This document shows, piece by piece, positions 33,946 through 64,000 of a stretch of 64,000 nt of DNA. Position numbers and translations under genes: made by a program. Source of the stretch: Zoroaster sp. YZ-2022 (Eukaryota; Echinodermata; Asteroidea; Forcipulatida; Zoroasteridae); NCBI GenBank assembly GCA_029582265.1, contig CM055828.1, positions 28,598,618 to 28,662,617 on the forward strand, read 5' to 3'. Position 1 is the stretch's first letter. Every line of letters starts with the position of its first letter. The notes beneath the pieces are model-generated. The model saw nothing but the letters and a program-made list of their open reading frames with translations, was not told the DNA's origin and did no database searches.

Positions 33946-34257
33946 CACTCACCCATAGTTGCCAGTGGCCTCCTATGGTTACCCTTCTGTGCACTGTCAC
34001 ACCACTGAGATTACAGGGTAAAGTGGTCTCCCATTGATGCATTGCAGACCATACTAATATGTTCAAACATTTACAGTGGCCTTGGGTGGCACACAGTTGA
34101 TTTTGTAAGATTACTTGGAAAGGACAGCAGGCTTGTACATGTATGTACTGAAGGTTGCTCAAGACAGAATTTTGTGGATCGGAGTGGCCTCCACGTGTAG
34201 CAGGGTTAAAGACAGTTTTTGTTTTCTGTACCCCCAAAAAATCGATAGAATGATTTT

Positions 34258-34327
34258 TTAACTGGTTAGTGGTTGCAAAAAAATTCCAAAAAAACCTTAA
34301 AAAGTGGCGGTCGGATACGACATTCTT
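34258..34327 (-). repeat. Interspersed repeat, inverted relative to 37946-38010
   Basis: AAAAAGTGGCGGTCGGATAC and its poly-A/T flank are the reverse complement of sequence in DPCD intron 1 at 37946-38010, about 3.7 kb apart. No coding content. Confidence 0.8.
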
Positions 34328-34630
34328 CCCATTGGGCTTCCTGTCCTTTTTAAACACAAGCTGCAAAAACAGAAATTGTCAGGAACAAAAAAACAAAAAC
34401 AGATAATTGAGATGTGTACCATTTTCTTCTCTGATTGTGGCATACTGACTGTTGGCCAGAGGGCAAGAAGATCTGTTACAGAGACCAGTCAAGTTGTATT
34501 CATTGCGACAGAATTGATGCGTCTTTGCGTTGACTTTATAAGAACAAAACGTTGTGTTGATGATACTCCATATTACCTGCAATGAACAAGAAAATTTTTA
34601 AAATTACAATAAGCAGCGCATATATTATTA

Positions 34631-35878
34631 TTAACCCTAACTCCCAAGGCCCATTTGCTTACACATAACCTGAATCCTTCCTAACTCCCTAGGCCCATTT
34701 GTTTACACATAGCCTGAATCCTTCCTCCCTAGGCCCATTTGCTTACACATAACCTGAATCCTTCCTAACTCCCTAGGCCCATTTGCTTACACATAACCTG
34801 AATCCTTCCTAACTCCCTAGGCCCATTTGCTTACACATAACCTGAATCCTCCAAAAATCCTTCAGTAGTAAAGCAAGCACATGACATGTATGCACACATG
34901 TGTTTCTAATCTGTGCACTACGAAAAATTCCCCATTAGTACTGTACCATGGATGGTCACGGTGCAGTGCGAAACGTAGCGCGGTGCTCATTGGTCGGCTC
35001 CTGAGCTCGTGACGCCACAGACCACACGTTGGCAAGCGCATTCAAACTCACATGCACGCACGCACGGTGATTTTCGGTGCCGCGGAAGTCACGTGGCAAG
35101 TACGCAAGCGCAAACACCTATGCATACCACACACGCACGGACGTGCGCATCAAAATCCCCATCCAGCTCATGACAATTCCATGCATAATCCCACGGCGCA
35201 CTCAATCCATCCATCCCATACATATATTACATGTTGTCAATGATTATTTAATACATCCCGAACACATTTGGAGGGTGGCGCGGTTTCATACTAAAATGGT
35301 AACAAAAATTTAACTTGCGAAACTCACAATATCAGCAACGAATCCGCAAGTTGTTGATCCTCAGGTTGAAATCAAAGAAATTCCAGAAAAAATAGAAGAA
35401 AACGCCAAAATCATAAGATTTTGGTACCATTAGAAAGATCGTCACGAGCTCTATCGAAGTAAACACGCAGCGAGCGACTCGTGGCAAGTATATGCGCATG
35501 CGCGGCAATTTCATTCATGAAAATTGCCATATTTAGCGAGTATCCATGACGTCATATAATGAGGTGGCCGTGTCGCCCTCTCGCGGCTGCTCCGTACCAT
35601 TTCATGTAGGCCATTTTTCGACGTGCTGTGATACATGTACATGGCCAGGGACCCTCCCTGCATGCATGGAGCAATAAACAGTGTCCACTGACCCAAGTAC
35701 TGACCTTGCAATCACTACAACAAACATGGATGTACATGTACCATGGAAAGGCAAGTATGCCTAATAACCTCAATTCTCCAAAATCCTTTACTTTAGCAAA
35801 GAGCATGTAACCTCAATCCTTCAAAATCCTTCACTTTAGCAAAGAGGATTTTGGAGGATTTGGAAAGGTTAAGGGTTA
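34631..35878. mobile_element. TTAA-flanked MITE with 44 bp minisatellite, copy 1 (interrupted)
   Basis: It begins TTAACCCTAAC and ends in a decayed GGTTAAGGGTTATT. Inside are about five units of CCCTAGGCCCATTTGCTTAC-type minisatellite, then the family body. The body is split at 34916-35625 by another insert. It matches the copies at 38546 and 61397. Confidence 0.8.
34916..35625. mobile_element. CACTA-like insert nested in the MITE
   Basis: The host MITE sequence is contiguous if 34916-35625 is removed, leaving CTGTG on both sides (34911-34915 and 35626-35630). The insert starts CACTACGAAAAAT and ends ATTTTTCGACGTG, an imperfect inverted repeat. CACTA-type ends suggest an EnSpm/CACTA-like non-autonomous element. 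The 5 bp duplication is longer than the usual 2-3 bp, so the class is uncertain. Confidence 0.6.
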
Positions 35879-36897
35879 TTTAACATATTGCCATTCCTTC
35901 TTCTGAACCTTCTTAAGTTGTAGTCAGCAGGGCGAATCTAGTCCGCATGTCGCTAACTTTAACATTCCATGATACTAGTCTGAAAACTAAGGCCGTGTTG
36001 GGTTTCCGGACACCCGACCGAAACTGTCATTACCCGGTCCTATTTTTCAGTTCCAATTACTCATAAACGACTTTTGAGAATTTTGACTGAACATTTAAGA
36101 CACACAAATTGAAGTCTGTGATTTTTTGTTAACAAAATGTGTCTGGGGAATGTGGATGCTTAAGTCGCTTTTAATATAGAGGCGGGAAATTAATACAGTA
36201 AGTCCACATTTATTAATCATATTGGACTTGGTTATTTTATACATTCCGGAGTATTTATGTGTTTTTACAATGTTGTTTACGGTTAACCCTCACCATGTAC
36301 GATGTAGGCCTCATTTCCAAATTTGGGTATCTGGTTCCCGAAATAACCGAAAACAAACGCACAGCCTTACTGAAAACTGAGTCAATTAATTTTCAGCCAT
36401 TGTGACACGTTAAACAACATGTGACAATATACATGGCGAGTTAATAATATGAACGATTCTCTGATCTAACGTTACCGTCCATTTCTATTTTCATGCACTA
36501 AATTTCAATAGTCCGGAAACTGGACATTAAATACAATCACGCATTTCATAACGAGAAAATACGCCAATATAAAAGGAACTTACGTCGTCGTGTTGCATTG
36601 TGATAACAATTCAAGTTCGTTTACAAAAATTGATAAAATGTCTCGTAGAATCCTTCACACGAAAACGATACTTTCTCCCAATGTGCACCAGCAAGCCAAT
36701 GGTTACACATTTTCTCACGTGTACTGTACTGTCTTAGGTTTCAGCTGATTGAGGGCGCCCTACAAACTAGTCTTATTAAACGGTCATTGTGCATGTGGGG
36801 CATGCGGGGGTGGACCACTGATCTCTATAAATGTGGGCGGGCGAAGAGCTAGAATCGAAACAGTGACCAGCCTTGGGTGGGTACGGTCGTAGGGGCT

Positions 36898-36980
36898 AGG
36901 AGGTCGGGTTGGGTTGGCCGTTGGGTTGGGTTGGGTTGGCGGTTGGGTTGGGTTGGGTTGGGTCGGGTGGGTGGGTGGGT
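36898..36980 (+). repeat. GGGTTG/GGGTTGG-rich tract
   Basis: Repeated GGGTT units with GGTCGGGTGGGTGGGTGGG at the end; a plausible G-quadruplex former about 850 bp upstream of the DPCD start codon. Confidence 0.85.
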
Positions 36981-37064
36981 TTTATACTTCAAGCAAATTT
37001 TTAGATTGGGCCTGCCACATCGAACAACCCCAAACCCATAAAGGAAGGAGTTAATATCGTCACT

Positions 37065-37185
37065 GCAGCCTTAGTTCAATCATGGAGGACTTTTCCTTCC
37101 TCCATGGTTCAATCATGGAGGTTCTTCCTCCATGGTTCAATCTAAGTGGATCTCCACTTAAGTGCTCTTAGACTGAACTACAGCC
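37065..37185. repeat. Compound inverted repeats
   Basis: Nested and serial hairpins: CATGGAGGA...TCCTCCATG twice, AGTGGATCTCCACT, and an outer TTAGTTCAATC...TTAGACTGAAC pairing. Confidence 0.7.
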
Positions 37186-37818
37186 AATTAAAGGCCCTTC
37201 TAGTTGGTTCACTTGAGGGACGGTTGGGGCTTGCTCTATGGTTGGGGGCACTAGGATTTTCAGTAACTTTGTTTTAGAGGCCAATTTTATGTTTTCTGGA
37301 GAGATTCTTTTTTACTAAGTGAGGGGATCTGGGACACTCGGGCCCAGGAACTGGGGGGGGGGGGGAGGCACGTGGATAGGCTATTAAGGTTCTTCTGCAA
37401 AATGATGTCTCGTCCTGGCAGCTAGATTGCTGCCTGTGTTATATTATTATAGGCCTATTATTATTGGCGTGGGGAAGGAATAAATTGGCGAGTGTGGACT
37501 GGACAAAGAGTCGCACTGTGAACGAAAATATGATTTCAAGAAACATAGAAACAATAAGCATTTTTGGCCATACGTAATCATCTTGATTAAAAACAAAATG
37601 AAGTAAATTTGGCAACAGAAAACCTGTAATGTAAAAGACCTACGGCGCAGTATATCAGTATAATAGAGATAAGTGGGTATAATGTTAGAAATCAGTGGTG
37701 CTGCGGTCGGTCCCATCATTAAATTGAAATACTGCCCTCTTTTGATGTAACAAACGTGAAGTTCCACACCACCACCGGATCGGTCGCGCGGTACGCACGG
37801 TTGCCGTAGTTGCTGAAA

Positions 37819-61194
<23,376 letters not shown>

Positions 61195-61287
61195 AATCGA
61201 CCGGATGTCAGGGCAACAGGCCAATGAACGCAATAATGTATATATTGTACATTTTGATGCCAATTTTTGTATTTATAAGATGATGTG

Positions 61288-61396
61288 TATGGGAATGCCA
61301 TGGTGGAGCACTTTATTAGGTCGGGCTTGTGTTCTGCTGGCCAAGTCTTCAGAATGTGGGTTCGAATCCTGCTCCAGATCCGGGTGTTTGTGTGAC
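61288..61396 (+). mobile_element. tRNA-derived SINE, left part (split by MITE)
   Basis: It has a degenerate A box and an intact B box GGTTCGAATCC at 61359-61369, then TGTGTGAC up to TTAA. The body resumes at 62120 with TTTCTCTCCACCCAGG. Confidence 0.75.
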
Positions 61397-62119
61397 TTAA
61401 CCCTAACGTTCCCAAATCCTCTTTGCTAAAGTGAAGGATTGAGGGCAGATGTGATTATTTGCTTGGTGGATTATTGAGGTTATCAGGCTATATTTGAAAA
61501 TGGAGGATTGAGGTTACATGGTACATATTGGTCTGTCCAAAAAATGATTCTGGAGGATTGAGGTTATTAGGCGTACATCCATGTTTGTTGTAGTGATTGC
61601 AAGGTCATTGCTTGGGTCAGTGGACACTGTTTATTGCTCCATGCATGCAGGGAGGGTCCCTGGCCATGTACATGTACATGTATCACAGATTAGAAACACA
61701 CGTGTGCATACATGTCATGTGCTTGCTTTACTACTGAAGGATTTTGGAGGATTCAGGTTATGTGTAAGCAAATGGGCCTAGGGAGGATTCAGGTTATGTG
61801 TAAGCAAATGGGCCTAGGGAGGATTCAGGTTATGTGTAAGCAAATGGGCCTAGGGAGGATTCAGGTTATGTGTAAGCAAATGGGCCTAGGGAGGATTCAG
61901 GTTATGTGTAAGCAAATGGGCCTAGGGAGGATTCAGGTTATGTGTAAGCAAATGGGCCTAGGGAGGATTCAGGTTATGTGTAAGCAAATGGGCCTAGGGA
62001 GGATTCAGGTTATGTGTAAGCAAATGGGCCTAGGGAGGATTCAGGTTATGTGTAAGCAAATGGGCCTAGGGAGGATTCAGGTTATGTGTAAGCAAATGGG
62101 TCTAGGGAGTTAGGGTTAA
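61397..62119. mobile_element. TTAA-flanked MITE with 36 bp minisatellite, copy 3 (inverted orientation)
   Basis: TTAA-CCCTAAC at 61397 and GTTAGGG-TTAA ending at 62119. In inverse orientation to copies 1 and 2, it carries ten units of 36 bp (AGGATTCAGGTTATGTGTAA...) rather than 44 bp. It lies at the TTAA of a SINE. Confidence 0.88.
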
Positions 62120-62255
62120 TCATATTGGTTTCTCTCCACCCAGGAATATGAATGGACACCTGTTAGGGTTAGGGCTGCAGCAGCTTGGACTGTACTTCCC
62201 AGGAAGCTGGGAAAGTTTGAGAAATGATTGGTGTCCAATAACCATGTGTAATGTC
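62120..62255 (+). mobile_element. tRNA-derived SINE, right part (split by MITE)
   Basis: TTTCTCTCCACCCAGGAATA, ATGGACACCTGTTAGGG, TTCCCAGGAAGCTGGGAAAG and GAAATGATT follow the SINE body in order, diverged. Confidence 0.65.
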
Positions 62256-62387
62256 CCAATCAACTGTATCAATACATCATAATTTATGAAACATGTTATA
62301 TGAAATGTGAAATTTGTATGACAATTATTTCAACAGTCTTGTTACAAACTATGTTGTAAATTTGATAGAATAAATCATATGTGCATA

Positions 62388-62719
62388 TTAACCCTCCTAC
62401 TTCTGGTACCTTTTTCATACAAGTTGATCCACCATTTGAAACCATTCGCTTTTGTGGTTTTGAATGGTGAAATAACTGTGTACAGTATTGATTTCCCCAA
62501 ATGGTTTTGAATGGTAGGTCAGCTAATACAAAACCTTGTTTGGATACTTCTAAGTGGTGAATCAATGGACCCTCTATGCATTTGAATGGATTTGAATGGT
62601 AGTAAAGCTTGCTACCAACACTGTTCAAATGATATCACCATGTGTGTACAAAACCAATGGGCATTTTGGTAAGTGGAAATTTTGAATGGTTTCAAATGGT
62701 CAAACAGTAGGAGGGTTAA
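62388..62719. mobile_element. TTAA-flanked MITE, third family (CCCTCCTACT ends)
   Basis: TTAA-CCCTCCTACT at 62388 and AGTAGGAGGG-TTAA ending at 62719 form a perfect 10 bp TIR. The interior repeats TTTGAATGGT-like words in both directions. 332 bp, non-coding. Confidence 0.85.
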
Positions 62720-62867
62720 AGTACTTTGTTTTCCAATCTTTTCCATAATGATTGAAACAAGTTTCATTGAGTTCGGTGCACTAGACCAATCGGTCACAAC
62801 ACAGCCCCATGTTTCACATGATGATAATGGGGAAGCTTGTTGAATGTTCATATTTGCAGGCGTGTAT

Positions 62868-63170
62868 TTTTCCTGATTTCAGGACTTTTTACAAAACTCC
62901 CTTTGTCCTCGACATTTTCTTGTGTGGATGTGGAGTCTGTAAATCCTCCAAAATTAAACATCCATGAGGTTCAGGGGGCTTTGTCCTCTAGACCAAAGGG
63001 AGACCCAGGCCTGCTACCCACAGGAGGTTCAGGGGGCTTTGTCCTCTAGACCAAAGGGAGACCCAGGCCTGCTACCCACAGGAGGGGCTTTGTCCCCTAG
63101 ACCAAAGGGAGACCTAGGCCTGCTACCTATTTTTCAGGCTTTGTTACTTCTGTCAAATCACATCCCCAAT
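62868..63170. repeat. Interspersed repeat with 58 bp minisatellite, copy 2
   Basis: Same flanks as 42833-43370 (TTTTTACAAAACTCCCTTTG; TCTGTCAAATCACATCCCC), with about three units, one shortened. Confidence 0.85.
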
Positions 63171-64000
63171 TGTGTCATTACCTAGGTAAGACTGGAGTAA
63201 CTTGCATTCAGATTTTGTGTCATTCCAACCTGGAGATCCTCATACAAAATTATTTCCTGGGAAGATTGTTACACCTTCATCATAAAATTCAATCTTTTCC
63301 TAAATTGCCAATGGTGATGTACCTTTCATTCATAAGTACACGAGCAGGTTATAGATTGATTATAACTCATAGCATTATCCATTAAATAGTAAGTGCTTCT
63401 GCCCATTCAAGTAAATTGAAGTATTAAATTGGTAAAATCTTACCACAAACTGTAATTTATTTATCACGACATTCATAGAGATAAATTTCAGATAAAGCAG
63501 ACATTTGATGTATTCATAAGTATAAAGTGGATTATATATATATATCTGTTGAGTACTTTCTTTTTGGATAAAATACATATGCTTAATTTTTGTTTACACT
63601 GTGGCCAGAATTGTTACTTGATTTTGACAGGGGTGTGAATAGGCAGTTTTGAAAAATCCACGTAAATTTTGCTAGGGGTATTGGGGGCTGCTGTTGTGAA
63701 CAGCGCTGGGGTGAACTCTATAATTCTGAGCGTTTGCTTTGCTGTGCTTTCCTTTATTGCTTAAATCTTTCAACACTCGAAAACTAGTTGGAAGCCATAA
63801 CACTTGAATTTGCTCATATTCGTCTGAGAACTCGGAAAAAGAACATGACAAGAATCTCATAAACACTGAATCAGTTGCAACCAAATCTCAAATTCACTTT
63901 CGAGGCCTCAAAAACCTCAATCAATTATCTTGACTTAACCATTTTCAAAGGAAAAAAGCTTCCGTGAAACTGGCATAGCTAACACAAAAGTGTACACCAA
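63171..64000. other. No recognised gene
   Basis: AT-rich sequence at the window edge; only short unconvincing open frames. Confidence 0.4.

Larger units (their letters stand above)
35879..37818. other. Upstream region of DPCD
   Basis: No gene recognised. It contains a GGGTT-rich tract (36898-36980), a compound hairpin region (37065-37185) and a G14 run near 37350. The DPCD promoter should lie in the last few hundred bases, but I see no clear core elements. Confidence 0.4.

Noticed and set aside
33352..34366. Long open frames across 33446-33945
   Set aside because: They run through the N gap and have no real sequence.
36898..36980. Interstitial telomere repeat
   Set aside because: Units are GGGTTG/GGGTTGG, not regular TTAGGG, so there is no evidence of telomere origin.
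37810..37818. DPCD start at the upstream TTG
   Set aside because: TTG is not a plausible initiator here; the ATG at 37819 has suitable context and fits the family length.
61712..62113. 133-codon frame of repeated MGLGRIQVMCKQ
   Set aside because: It is the translation of a 36 bp minisatellite (a multiple of three), inside a MITE.

Overview
This window is animal nuclear DNA, not bacterial. It has short coding exons with canonical GT-AG introns, Pol III tRNA genes with eukaryotic A and B boxes, tRNA-derived SINEs, cut-and-paste DNA transposon remnants and a large satellite array. Single-copy-like Wnt3 and DPCD genes, abundant GAGGGCGCTGTT-like and TAGGCCTA-like motifs, and short AT-rich introns suggest a marine invertebrate deuterostome. 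An echinoderm is favoured, but this is inference from style, not from a diagnostic marker.

Three protein-coding genes are recognisable, all on the + strand. (1) 14911-17388: exons 2 to 5 of a Wnt3-type secreted ligand. The first exon, with the signal peptide, was not found. (2) 24653-30278: a complete six-exon gene for a secreted DSBA-like thioredoxin-fold protein with a CPDC active site and a seven-cysteine tail. A paralogous first exon lies 4.4 kb upstream at 20196-20417. It keeps the splice phase but has CSES in place of CPDC. (3) 37819-61194: a complete six-exon DPCD gene (about 210 aa). Its intron 4 holds a roughly 15.3 kb satellite array (43718-59070).

Layout: 1-14910 is gene-poor and holds nested MITEs, two copies of a hAT-like element and a Tc1/mariner relic. 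14911-17388 is Wnt3, followed by a small minisatellite. 20196-30278 is the thioredoxin-fold locus, with a perfect-looking 648 bp tandem duplication, a hAT relic and an inverted-repeat element ending in GACTCG runs. 31877-33445 is a tandem tRNA-Arg/tRNA-Leu cluster in which whole genes, half genes and an Arg/Leu chimera coexist; it runs into a 500-N assembly gap (33446-33945). 34631-35878 and the DPCD introns carry TTAA-flanked (piggyBac-like) non-autonomous elements with internal minisatellites. 61195-64000 has further TTAA elements, a split SINE and a 58 bp minisatellite repeat.

The three genes have no evident functional link (Wnt signalling; secreted thiol chemistry; ciliary/RUVBL-associated DPCD). 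Most of the window is repeats, and the more unusual signals are the CXXC/CXXS paired first exons, the tRNA mosaic cluster, the two-monomer satellite with a lone diverged relative at 2131-2205, and the set of unrelated TTAA-flanked MITE families.
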